Source: Didymodactylos carnosus (taxonomy: Eukaryota > Rotifera > Eurotatoria > Philodinida > Philodinidae). Taken from it: a stretch of 40,151 nucleotides of DNA. The DNA lies in the NCBI GenBank assembly GCA_905250885.1, contig CAJNOQ010000845.1:1-40151 (forward strand), in the 5' to 3' direction. The notes below the pieces were generated by a model. It made no database searches. It was given only the letters and a program-made list of their open reading frames with translations, and was not told the DNA's origin. Position numbers and translations under genes: made by a program. Shown in pieces: positions 1-13,300 of the stretch (within the stretch, counting starts at the first letter, position 1; every line of letters begins with the position of its first letter).

Positions 1-220
1 AATTCTCATAAACCTTTGACATTGGCAAAAAGAGTGTGGATTCTAAAAGTAGACATCTTGGGGCTATCTATACATGTGCTTATTTCGGTATCGATACTTT
101 ATGAAAAAATGTCTAGTTATAACAGGGGCTTCTAAATAGTGATATTACTTTTTCAATATGGTAGGAACAAGTGAGTTGAGAAGCAAGTTTTTCTCGGACG
201 ATCAATCATGGACATAAGGA

Positions 221-248
221 ATATATATATATATATATATATATATAT
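221..248. repeat. (AT)n microsatellite
   Basis: About 14 uninterrupted AT units. Confidence 0.95.
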
Positions 249-2765
249 CCTCAGAAAATTGTTGGATTTGATTAAGAACTCTTTGCGTTCTACAGTTCAC
301 CGGGTTTTTGTAGAATAGTACATTTGGCTAGCAATTCTCCTATACATATAACAAGCAAAATATTTAATTACTGACTCACCGTTTGTGGTTCGATTAAGAT
401 GTTTTGACTACATTTCCGAAATTGTGTTAGACATGACGTGTGATAGGCTCGGGTTCTTTACAATTCAAAAGTACTCACATCTCTCCACGATCTTTTCATA
501 GTTTTTTTTCATGAATTTTTTAGAAGGTCTATTTAAATGCAAAAAACTTAAATATTTAACTCTGAGAAGTTCTTTCTTTCCTTCCGAGCACTTAAAAATA
601 TTTTTAAAGAGATATTCTTGTAAATTTAAATACTATTTTCACAATAAGAGATTTCCTAGCTCTACTCGATAGTTTTTTTATAAGTTTTAAACATTATACC
701 AAGAGCACTGAAGAAGTGACTTCTGAAATTAAACATTGATGAATCATATCTAGACTCAAGCAAATCATTCTATTGAAGAAAAGAAATACTTATGAGACTA
801 AAAACATTAAAAAAAAGTGTTTCTGAGTCTTTCCGAGCAAAAGCGTAAACAATTCAAATCTTCGGCAAAAAATGGTTGTAGAGCGCTAGGAGTGGTCTTC
901 GACACTTCTCCACATTAGACTATGTTTAACGCAAAACTGAACAACTTTTCAAAGAAAAGAAGAGAGCTACACGCATAAATACTATGAAAAGTCGCACGAA
1001 CAATCATGGGAACCACTGTACTACATCACGAAATAAAATTCGTTTCAAGCAAAACGAAGTGCTAGAAATATTATTAAGAAATAAGATGCATATATGATCA
1101 ATAGTCCAATTCAAAAAACGTTTTAGAAACTTTTGTCAATACTGCATCTTCTGCCTCTTGGTGGTTTAAAGTATCGTTAAGAATCCACGATTGACGCACT
1201 AAAATAGAGAACTTCATCAAAAGACCAGCCATGGTTTACGGATAAAATTCGTGATTTATTACGCTTGAAACAAAAACATTGTCGTCGTTTTATGCACACA
1301 AAAAGATGTGGGAGATGAACAGACTTAGAATACCGCTGTCAGGGAGGTTGAAAGAGAATGTGTAAAGACTAAGAGTATTATGATTGTTTATCGTCTAGGA
1401 AAACTTATTCTAAAACATGGTGAATATTATTAAAAAATTTACTTGGAAAGACAAAACGTTCCAATGTTCCACCATTGATTGATCCATTAACCAATTTAAT
1501 CGTTTCTTCGTCAATAGACCGTGCGCAAGTGCTTAACCTTTTTTTTACATGAACGTGTAGAAAAACGTTCAGTCTATCACCTTGTTCAATAGCAAATTTA
1601 TAAATAAACACAATGATTTTTAGAAATTACTGAAATCTACAGTATATTTTGACTATTAGTTATTCTACAATGAAATTCCACTTCCATGACTATTGATAAT
1701 TCTCATCTATTTTTCTATTTTCGGTTATTTGAACGAACATAATTTCATATATATGCAGCAGACATGAGTACAAAAAAAAAAAAAATCAAACAGAGCACAA
1801 TAACAGGCAAAAATGGCAACATCTTCGATATCGCAAAAAACGAAACACAACCATCTGAGAATACAACGAGAAAGAGAGTTTATACGGTGAAAAAAAAAGA
1901 GAAGAAATTAGCTACATTGATTTGTCTTTAATGTCAATAGGAATAGACGAAAGAAAAGCATTTCAAGTTAATCACAAGCATTTTTAAAGCCAAAACAAAA
2001 TAAAAAGTATGATGGAGAAGATGACACATAAAGGCTGTTGCTTCTCACAAAAGAAAAACAAATAAAAGCATTGGTTAACTGAACAAATGTTTTTCTTCAT
2101 ATTAACGTAATTTTCAATTATTTTTGTCTGATCGATAGTCTTTAATTTATAGTAAACATTTAAAAAGGATCGCATCTAGAGGAAAACTACGCTCTTGTTT
2201 GACTACTTCTCACTTCTTTCGGAATAAAAAGTAAGATCTATAACGGTAAAATAGAACGTAGGGAAAATAAAAACGACATTAGAAAAAATGACTAGAGCGT
2301 ACTTTTTATTTGGTGTTTGAATTGTTTTCTATTCTATACGCAAATACAACAATTGAACACTATTCTAAGAATACAACAAAACAAAAACACAGATAAGACG
2401 AGATCAAGTCATCAAATGAATAAATCAATATATAAAAACATTCTAAGTGATAGTATACACATCTTGACAAGAGAACTTTTAACGTAGCAATTTGTTCGAA
2501 AAATATGTATAAACAGAAACGAGAGATGTTTTTCTCAATTAGAGAATAAGAAGTTTAATGTTTTTATTCTAAATAAATTGGAATGAAGTATTTTTGCTCT
2601 TTCTTTCTCTCTCTACTTATAAATGAACGGTTGTTCTTACAGAAACTGAGTATGTATATATAAATATTTACAACATAAAACAAATTTCAATAGCGACAAC
2701 AACAATAATAAAAAATGAATGAATAGTCAATTATTCTACGATGTGTATAAAAAACAAACCACACT

Positions 2766-2787
2766 AACACACACACACACACACACA
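2766..2787. repeat. (AC)n microsatellite
   Basis: About ten AC units just downstream of the adducin stop codon, in the probable 3'UTR. Confidence 0.9.
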
Positions 2788-2929
2788 AAAAAAAGAAAAC
2801 ATATGATTATAGTAATTTCATTCAGTTTAAAGAAGAGTATGACCACTAACGAAATACTTGTTGTTGTAGTGGTATTAGTTAATTAATCAATATTATGCCA
2901 TATTCACCATTCGAAATCAAATTCATTCA

Positions 2930-4372
2930 TTATGTTTTACTATCTTTCTCCTTTTTCTCTTTTCGTTTCTTCAAAAATGATGGTGTACGAAATTTAGATT
3001 TTTTCTCTTTTTTCTCTTCTTTTCGTGTTGGTGATACCTAAAAAAAATAGCATAAATAGATTATCATCAATATTCATGATTAGTAACTCTGGGTACAGAT
3101 ATTTTCCAATAACTGAATAAAAACAGGATCCAACACTAAGCTTGTTTGGAAGCATTGCATTACACAATCAAGAATTATTTTTTGTCAAGCTTATTTTTAC
3201 TGTTAAACATACACATTAAATATGAAGTGATTTTAGTACACAAAGTTAGTGTAATATTGAATAAAATAAATCACGTCTATATGACGGAATTTTTTGGATA
3301 TACTAAGCATCTCGATCTTAAATCTTATTGAAAACCAAAAGTAAAAAATAAGCATTAAAAGAAAACATTCCCAATGCTGTGATTCTTAAGCGCAAATATT
3401 TTGTCATTTATTTTCTACTAACCGAGCTCGATGTACGAGCTACAGAAACAGGCTTTCGATTAGTATCATTTGATGAAGTTGTTTGATGCTATAAAACAGT
3501 TAAATATATGCAAATTTTTTGCAAAACATATACCGTATTTGCGTTCTATTGCATTGAAAATTAGAAGAAAACTGTACGTACTTCTCGACTTGATGCCGAA
3601 CTGCTCGTCGTCGATTTCATTGTATCTGACTTGCTCATACTCGTTGTTGCAACTTCTAAAAAAAATATATCATTGACAAATTAATGTTGCTCTTCTATCT
3701 CTCACTCTCTCTCATACACACACGCACACACACACACAGACACACAGTAGAGAGCGACATCAAAAAATCGAACATAGGCGTACTTGCAGCGGCACTTGCA
3801 CTTCGTGATACAGACGTACTGTGGCGACCATCATTTTCATTATCTACGCCTGAAAAAAATAAACCACAGCACACATAATGAACACGAACACAATGTGCCG
3901 TACATGCAGTTTAGAATAGAGAATTTCATGCATGAAATTAATAATTGTAATAAGGTATTCATTCTTGGACAAAGTTCACATATGACACTATATGTAAGCT
4001 TACATGAAACGAAATCACTCTGACAGATCTAATATTCCGTAACAGCTGTGAAAAACGAAGAGATTTGAACGAAACAATGCCTTAAATGACATTGTGAAGG
4101 TGAAAAGGTTTATACAGTATCAGTACAACATTAAATATTTGCTATTTTTCTATGTTAATAAAAATTCGCAATTTCATAGACAAAAATTAATTAAGTGTCT
4201 GTCTCTTTTGCCGATTTTATAGATGCAGTTCGTGCAAGTATTTTGTTTTCAAGTTATTGTTATTATTAATTTCATGCATAAAAATGAAATTTTTTACGCA
4301 TACTTTGACCGGATAAAGTAGCACTTCTAGGTATAGCAGTTTTTTCGACATCACCATTAACAGCATGCCTGC
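2930..4372 (-). CDS. Adducin tail exon cluster (exons 16-20) with MARCKS-homology domain
   Basis: Five small exons (4372-4304, 3849-3784, 3655-3582, 3488-3423, 3037-2930), each between a pyrimidine-rich AG and a GTATG, GTACG or GTTAG donor, chain in phases 1-1-1-0-0 into one frame. They encode a Ser/Thr-rich linker and then a Lys/Glu-rich end with [12 protein letters not shown]. This is the basic calmodulin/PIP2-binding and PKC-target motif that closes known adducins; Ser751 is the expected phosphosite. The stop is at 2932-2930. The motif is diagnostic for adducin tails, which ties these exons to the head exons 20 kb upstream despite the intervening giant gene. Confidence 0.85.
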
Positions 4373-7300
4373 CTAAAGAAAGAGAGAACAAAAGAAAGAG
4401 ACACAAAACTCTTCTAGCCACTTTACATTTATACACACACACATACAGACACACACACTAAGACGTTGTTCTTTCAATGTTTTTATTTAATAGAGTGTAG
4501 TATGAGTGAATTTTTACTCATCTTTGCACATACAATAGAATAACATTGAAAAATCTAATCGTGGTCATTATAGTTATTTCTGATAGATATAAATCGTCTA
4601 CAGTTTATTTATTTTTTGTATTTAAGATAAAATAAATTTTTTAATAAATCAACAAAGTTTTTATGTAATATCTAACTCTTATTATTTGCTTATAATATAC
4701 ATGTATATTAATACTCTTTACATAAAAAATACATTAATTTTACTCTTTTTTTTTTCTTTCATTCAAAATTCTACACCAAACATCTTGATAGAGTAATAAA
4801 AAAACAACAACAGTGTAACGACATTATGCAAATGTTAGTCATTTATTGTTAAGATAGTGAAAGGTGATTTTGTACTGACGACCTTCGTCTATTAATAATA
4901 CGTGTACAAATAATGAAAGTATTGAAATTACAGAAAGGGGAAAAAAAAATGAAAAATCTTTTCGCCAACGTTATTTCCTTTCGAAATCTGATATACATAC
5001 TAAAATTGATTAGAGAATGCTGTTAAAAACAAAAAATACCTATTTATAAGAACGAAAAACGAATAACAGATGTTAAATAGAACTTATGATTTGTAAAGTA
5101 AGGATACTGCCATCTAATTATTAAAAAATGATTAGAATAAGATGCACAAATTAAATTCTACCGTCTAAATCATGTACATCTTAGGGATGTCCAGAGTTCA
5201 GAACGCAACAAATTTACAAGATCAGAAATCAAACAAAAGTTTCGATATTCTACACTTCGTCCCTCATATAAACAGATTTTTCTCTTCTGAAATCTATCAC
5301 CGGAAATTATCATAAAATGGGTATTCCAGCTTAATCAAAGTACTCATTTAGTCCATTTTATTGAATTGAACGGTAGCATTGAAGGACATTAATTTTTATA
5401 GTTATGTCACATCTTGTCAAAAAAAATAAAAAAAATAGGTATGAAATATAAAACATGTTCAATTTATTTCAATAACGCGAACACACTTGCAAAATGTAGT
5501 GAGCCATTCATTTTTTTTTAAACTCTTTGTTAAGGTCGTTATAGTTCTTGTGTCATATGTCAGTTATATAGTGAATCAATTCTCATTTTCTTAGGTGGAT
5601 TACTTCTCTTTTTTCTTATAATAATTATAGCAATAGCAGTAAAAAAAAGAAAAATACTGCAGATTTAACATTTTAATGTTATGTCAAAAAAGAAAAATGA
5701 GTAAAGATAGTAGAAAAGAGATAAAACGTATACTATATAAAAAGAAGATGAACGACAACACGAAAAAAAAAACACAAAAATATGAAGGTGAAATATATAT
5801 ATATAAATTGCTATTTACATACGCGCATAGACATAACGTTTTAATTCTCTTTTTTTTAAAGTAAATTGCTGTTCAAAATGACACCAAATAATCAAATATA
5901 AATACTATTCTATAATAGAAATATAGAATCAGCAAGAATAGGAATCGAGTGGACGGAGAAGGTATCATCCATTCGAGGAGAAATATGGAAGGAATGCTGA
6001 AATGGAATGTTTATACTGTTCGAATTCACTATAGAGTGATATGATAGTCAATTCGCCACATAGCTTAGTATTCAAAATGAAAAATCTAACAAAATACTGT
6101 TCTTAAACCATATGTATAAACATCATCAAAAACGATGAAGAAAGAAATTAAAATGATATATAACAGATTAAAAAAAATTTATTTAGTAATAATTAACTAT
6201 AGCGAATTTGTGATGCCGTTTGCTCATTTCCGGCTAACCAAACTGGTCGTTCTGTTCTCTGAGTTGAAATTTGTTGTGGTTGTTGTTGTTGTTCTTGACG
6301 ATTTCTTTTATTGATAACAGGTGGACGTGATGGTTCAACAGGTCGACCATAATTTTGATCTGTTAAACTACTTAATCGTGTTTTTACTTGTTGAGATTGC
6401 TGTGAACGAAAATGATTTGTTCTAGATTGAGGAGTTGATGAGGGTACTTCTGACTGTCTCATGTTAGCTATAACCATTTCTGATCCAATACTAGATGTCG
6501 ATGGAGAACGCTCTGCTTCGTTACGAACATTTCCTAACGCACCGTTAGTGTGCATTAAAGTTGGATTTGATGGACGATTTTGATAAACAGGTGGTATTGA
6601 TCTTTGAGTTGTTACTTGTTGATTTTGCCATGGAATATTATTCTCATCAACTTCTTCATCATTTCTCTCATAATTATTTGGTTGAACATGTTTACGCTGT
6701 TGTAAATTTCGATTATTTAAATTATAGTAAATATTATCATTTCGTTGTTCTCGTCTAACATTACGTTGATCACTGTCATACAGATTGTTTGCATTCTCAC
6801 CATCGCCGTCGTCATCGTCAACATGATCTTGATCCGTATCATTTTCATCATCATTTTGTTCTCCTTGCACTGTAGTTTTAACATTGATATATCTTGATTC
6901 ACCATCACTTCGTTGCTCTGAAGCATTTGCCAATTTTTTAGCCTCATCTGGAGCCATTTTATGACCTAACCATTCTTCATACTCTGTACGATTATTAAAT
7001 TTTAACATACGACGAACAGTTTTAGGTGATACATCAGGATGCTCAATTGAAAGATATTGTGCCAAATTCTCATACATGACTTGACCTTCATTTTTCGTGT
7101 GTACATACCTGTTAAAATAAATAGAATTTAGAATTAAATTCTTAAAATTATTCGCTCGATTTTCATATTTTTCTCCTATTTTCTTTCAAAAAAACAATTT
7201 AATTCAAAAGATACACAAAAGAAACTATTCAATTTGATAGCCCTTATTTTCTGGTATAGTTGGCTTTTCATTGATATTTTGAGACGATATACTACATAAA

Positions 7301-10300
7301 AACATTAAACTCTGTTTAAGAGTCGTGTTATAGTATAAAAACTGCATTAAACTTCTATTGAAATAAATGAAACTTTTTACGTACACAGGCGCTTCTCTTA
7401 ATGCGATATCTCGATAATGATGTGGTGCAATTAATTGTGGATTAGTTGGTAGTACCGGATATCTACTAGGTAACATCATAACGTAAGCAGGATCAGTTCC
7501 TAATACAGCATCATTTTCATACATATATTGAACATAAAATCGTGTACGACGATTTGAAGATAACATTGTTTCATCATCGGGTATAACTAATATTCTTGGA
7601 CGTGGACAAAGTGTCGTTTGTGATTTAGCTCGATCATTTTCTAGACGATTTGTATAATTTATATCTTCAAATTTTCCATTTTTTAACATTTCTGGGTGAC
7701 TTTTAGTTAAATCATTAATTGTTAGCGCTTTTTTTTTATCATTTTCAACGTATCCTAATATATTTAGATACGGTGCTACATTTTTTATTGTACGTACTTC
7801 ACATGGTAAACCGTGTTTATGCGGAGAATTTTGCCAATTTAGATTATAATTATCTAAATTAAGATATTGACCGTCAACATTACTATCTTGTGTATACATC
7901 ATTTGTTGATCATCAGTAAACCAAGGATGTCGTGTTGTTGTAGTAGATGCCGATGTAGTCAACGAGCCAACAGATTTAGAATGTCTTAATAGAGGTAGCA
8001 AAGACGAAGATGGATATTTTTGTTGTTGTCGAGATAATGTCATTGAACCATTTAGACCTGAATTTAATGAGTCTCGATCAAGAGCAAAATCATTTTCATT
8101 ATCAAGTGTTTCTTTATGTAATTGATTAGCACGATCAAGAATATCTTTTGATAATTCAAACGATGTTTTACCGATTGTAATAATTAATCCACCTAATTTA
8201 TTTGATTGTACTTTACCAATACGATCGATAAGGCGTGCAACAATTGTACCCGTACGATGTGGAGATGTATTTATTGTTTCAATAGCATTTATGGCTTCAA
8301 TACGTGGTATAACAATTTCATCTTCATTCATTTTAATTACTAATCGACCACGTTCATCTTGATATATTGAGGCAGCACGATGAATAAAATTCGCTAACAT
8401 TAATAACGGATCAACAGCATATCCACCACTTGCATCTGGTTGTTGTACACTTCCACCTAATGTACTTGTCGATGCTGATTTTTGTATTGGATCATTTCGT
8501 GCTTGACGATTAAATGGAAATAATAATTTTAATTTTGTTCCAGGTGGATTTTGACTCATCAATTGTCTTCGTTGTTGTAAACGTATTGTTTGATCACCTA
8601 AACGTATAATTAATATTTTTCCATCTAGTTCTTCATGAATATCATCGGCATATTTGGTTAATAATACTGCAATTGTTTGACCATTTACTGGACCAATTAA
8701 TTGTGAACCAATATTTGCCGGTATAACAAATTTTTCTCCATTACGCAATGAAATTACTATTGAACGATCACTACGTTGTAAACATTTACCATTTACATCA
8801 AGTATTTCGCCTAATAATCGAACAATACGTTTTTCTTGTGATTCTGTTGTGAGAACATCATACCAATTTGTTATATTAGGAAATGTATAATGTTGACCAT
8901 TATTATATCGATAAATAATATTTGTTTGTAATGGATCAGTATTTACCATTTCAACATGACCATTTCTTAATAAAAATTGAGCTAATTTATTTTTTGATAT
9001 ACCAACTGGTTGTTCATTAACTAATGCGGCTAATAATTCTTCATTAATTATTAATTTTTGTTGATTATCAGGTGTCATTGATAAAATTAATTCATTTGTA
9101 TTATTATCTAAATTGGCACCACCATATTGATCAATATGTTCTACTATATTTAATATACATTTCATTTGTACATCTGGATCATTCATATCAATTTTAGATA
9201 ATTGTTGTTGTCGTTGACGTGCAACAGGTGTTAAACCAAAACGTTTAACAATTGCATTTAATGTTGATGATGATTGACTCTTTTTTACTGGCTCATCGAA
9301 TGAACTTTGATATTGTTGTATTGATGTTTTAACCAATGGTAATTCGTATGGTTTTTGTTTATGTATTAATATTATATTTCCTTTACGTGAATTTTTTATT
9401 GTATCACTATTATTTAATAACCACTCAGATAATTGATGTGAAGCAAATGGTAAATTTATTGTTGAACGTGTCGATAAATTATCAACATATGTTGGATCAA
9501 TAATTGATTTTAATTGATCATAGGGTATAGTTAAAATATTATTAGAAAAACGTAATTGAAATAATCTTTTACGTTTATCATATGTTATTTGTTCACGTTT
9601 ACACATATAATCAATTGTTTCATGATAACGATTTATAAATTGTTCTCGTGTTTCATGATTAAGACGTTGATAAAATTCTCGATCATTATTACTATTTATT
9701 GTATCGGCAATACCAGATTCAGATCTTGATCTTTTTTCTGGACCAAGACGTTGTTCAAGTGATTTGATTACATTTGATAATGGTTGTTGATCTGTTGATA
9801 CTACGGATGGTGGTAATTGAATATATTGATCATTATAAAGTAATAAAATATTTTGAAATTCATCACGTGTTATTGTTCCATGTTGACTAAGTATATTAAC
9901 AACATCTCTACGATGTAAATTATTTGAACGTATTTGTTCTGTATGTTCAGGTGTAAAATAAAGTTCTTGTTCTTGATTTTGTAATACTAATAGTCCATTT
10001 GTACGATCTTGTTTCATGCCATCTTGTTCAATAATAAGATCGATAAATTTTCTTAACATTTCAGTTTTTTGTTTTGTAGATAATTTATATGTTTGTAATT
10101 GTGTTTCAGTTGTTGTTTGTTTCGGTATTGGTCTTGGTACTTGTAATGAATATTTTTGATTATTAAATACAAATGTATTATTTTTATCTGTCAGATATCC
10201 TCCATTTATTAGTAACATATCGATTATGTATGAACGATCAAAATTACTATCGCGAATATTTTGTATCAACACATTAGGTATAGGTAAACGTTGACCATTA

Positions 10301-13300
10301 TGAAATTCTAAATCAATTTCTCCCGTTGATTCATTGATATGTACATGTCGAATATGAGATAAAATGAGTGAACGTTGTGCTATTTGTTCACTAGTATTTT
10401 CTTTATTATCATTTTCATCAGGTGGAATATAACGATAGGCCCAATTTTCATTTTCTGTATCATATCGAAGATGTCCATTTTTCAATAAATATTCGGCAAT
10501 TGAACGTTTATTTTGCGGTGTTTTTAATTGTTGATAAGGTATTCTTAGAATTTGTGTACGTTCACCATCGAATAAATCAACTTCTGTTTCATTATTTTTC
10601 TGATTTGAACGTATCTCATGTATAATTGATTGTAACCAATCTAATTCACGTTGTCTTTCGTTATTATCAACGGTTGTTGGTGTTACTGTTGTTGTTGTTG
10701 GTGGTGGTGGTGGTGGTGTTGTTGATAATGTCGTATCAGATAATGGCACTGATTTATTATCACGATAGACTAAATTTTTATTATTTTTATCAATATAACC
10801 ATGTTTAAGTAGAATATTAGCAATATCAACCATACTAATTACTTCTGGATGTTCATCATCTTCTGTAATATGTTGAGATTTTGATTCCATATAGGCATTA
10901 ACATCATCATGATCAACAAATAATTCATCATTAGTGTCATTATTTAAAATAATATCATTTTGATCAGTTATAACTATGAGATGTTGACGATTTAATTGAT
11001 CTAACCAACGTATTAATTGAGAAATTTGTTCAGGATCAATTTCAACGATTTTTGGTGATTGTTGTTTTAAATTTGGTAATGTTAAACGTAATTTTTTTGA
11101 ACGCGATAAAATTACTTTATCATTTAAATTTTTAAATTTATACATATTATTATGAAATTGCTTAATTACTAATGTTCTACCATTATCTTCAATAAATGTT
11201 TGTGAATTATCATAAATATATTTTGCTACACGATCAATATTTAATTCTAAATCATGACATAATAATTTTGTTTCATTTTCATCAAATAAAATTTGTTGAT
11301 TATCATAATTAAAACATAATAATCCACCGGTTGAATTTAATGTTATACTACCATATTGATTTATATTCTCTAATAATAATTTAATAGTTTCAAGCACAAC
11401 TAACTGTTCTTGTATATTGTGTCTAGTAGTCATTTCATCGTTGTCGTTATCGTTATCTATTACATTTACTATCGATCTTCTTTTTTCTCTCATTTCTTCT
11501 TCTTTTTCATATTCGCTTATATTTTGTTCAATTTCAAGAGGAATACGAAAATGAAGTTCTGATATATTTTCTTTTCTCATTGTAGGTAACATTGATGATG
11601 ATGATTTTTGTTTCATTTTTTCACTATCAACAATTTTTATTGTTGATGATGGTAATATAGTTAATGACAATTTATTATCAACATTATTTAAACTTATATT
11701 TGCATTAGCTTTATGCCAACGTAAAATATCATCTAATTTTAATGCCTGACGATGAAATAAATGAGATAAACGTGAACCATCTTGTCCTTCAATACGAACT
11801 ATTTGATTTGGTAGATATTTAATAATAAATACACGTCCCTGTTCACTTGACCATCGACAATTTGTTTCAAACCATTTTAATAATTGTGAATCTATTTGTT
11901 CTTGAGATATTTGCTGTTCAAGAGCTATTGCTGGTGATGTTCGTGACTGACGATCATGTGATGGTATAGTAATTGAACGTTGATCAAAACTTAAACGGAA
12001 ATTATTATTTGGTAAATCTTCAACATTACATATTTCTAGTAGAGTAATAGCTAATTCATTTGCATTTAATATTTCACCATTTTCATGTTTTTGAAAGAGT
12101 TCGGATACAAAACTTCCAGGTATAATTAAACGTTCATTGTAAGGACATTGAATTATTAGTGAACCATCTTCATTATGAAAATTAACTTCAACTGTTCGTA
12201 GAAAAGACGATAATTGTTCTCGTTGAAGGTCATTTATAACTGTTCTGGGAATGATCAGAGAAGATGATGGCTCTAATAATCCAGATACGTCTAATTCCAC
12301 ATTGCATAATGTGACAAGTTTTTGTTCAGGATCATAAGAAACTTGTCCAATTCTTATTAAATAATTTAATATAGCTGACCAACGATATTGTCGTTGATTA
12401 TATAAATCAATTAAATGATTACCTCCTCTACCAATTAATGGTATACGTTGACCGTCAATATTCAAAAAAATACTATTATTATTTTGTGGTAATTCCGTAA
12501 ATGTTGAATTATCTTCCAACCATTTTTCAACGTTAGGCTGTATTTCTGATGGTATATTTCGATTAACACGTGGTAATTGACGAATCCATTGTGATTGAGA
12601 ATATTTTTTTTTATATTTAGCCCATTTATCAGCAGGAATAACAATAGGTTCTTGTTTAATAAATATAACTAATTGTCCTTGTTCGGTTTCATATGGTTGT
12701 ATTATACGATCAATTGAGTCTACATATACATCACGAGATAGTTTTATTGCATCAATATTCTCATTAGGATGACCACGTCCAACATCAGGTAAACGAAAAT
12801 TCATATTTATTTGTTGACCATCGATGGATAATACTAAATTACCATTATTATCTCGTAAACGACGACAGTTATTTGATAAATAATCATAAACAAAATTTTC
12901 ATAGCTCAAATCATTTTCAACAGTCTGTTTAATTTGTTCTTGTTCTTGTTGTTGCTGTTGTGACATTAAGATCGATAATTCTTGCCATTCCATTTGATTT
13001 CTAGCATCTGGACGAAGATTTTCATAAATATGTTGTTGTTGTTGTTGTTGTTGTTGCTGTTGTTGTTGTTGTCGTTGCTGCTGTTGTTGTAATAAAACAT
13101 CATTCGAATTAACTATCATTGAACTAGTTGATATTAAAGACGCAATACCCGCAGATGGATCTGGACCTGGTTCTTGTGATGAACGAATTCGCTCTCTTTG
13201 TTGAGCCTGAGGATGAAGTTGCTGGTGGTCAACAGATGATTCTTCGATTATTGTTGTCGGTCCTGAACCACCGAATGGACGAAATTGTGTTTTCTGTCGA

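Larger units (their letters stand above)
1..2929. other. AT-rich region without a supported gene
   Basis: This lies downstream of the adducin stop and includes its 3'UTR next to 2930. The longest minus-strand open segments (1405-1611, and about 1095-1228 starting MAGLLMKF) have plausible amino-acid composition but no recognised family or clear splice sites. They could be remnants of an unrelated gene or element. Confidence 0.5.

Noticed and set aside
10422..10808. Two adjacent plus-strand ORFs rich in Leu/Val/Tyr
   Set aside because: They are antisense to CAA/ACA-rich codons of the giant gene, and the Leu/Val runs reflect Thr/Pro repeats on the coding strand.
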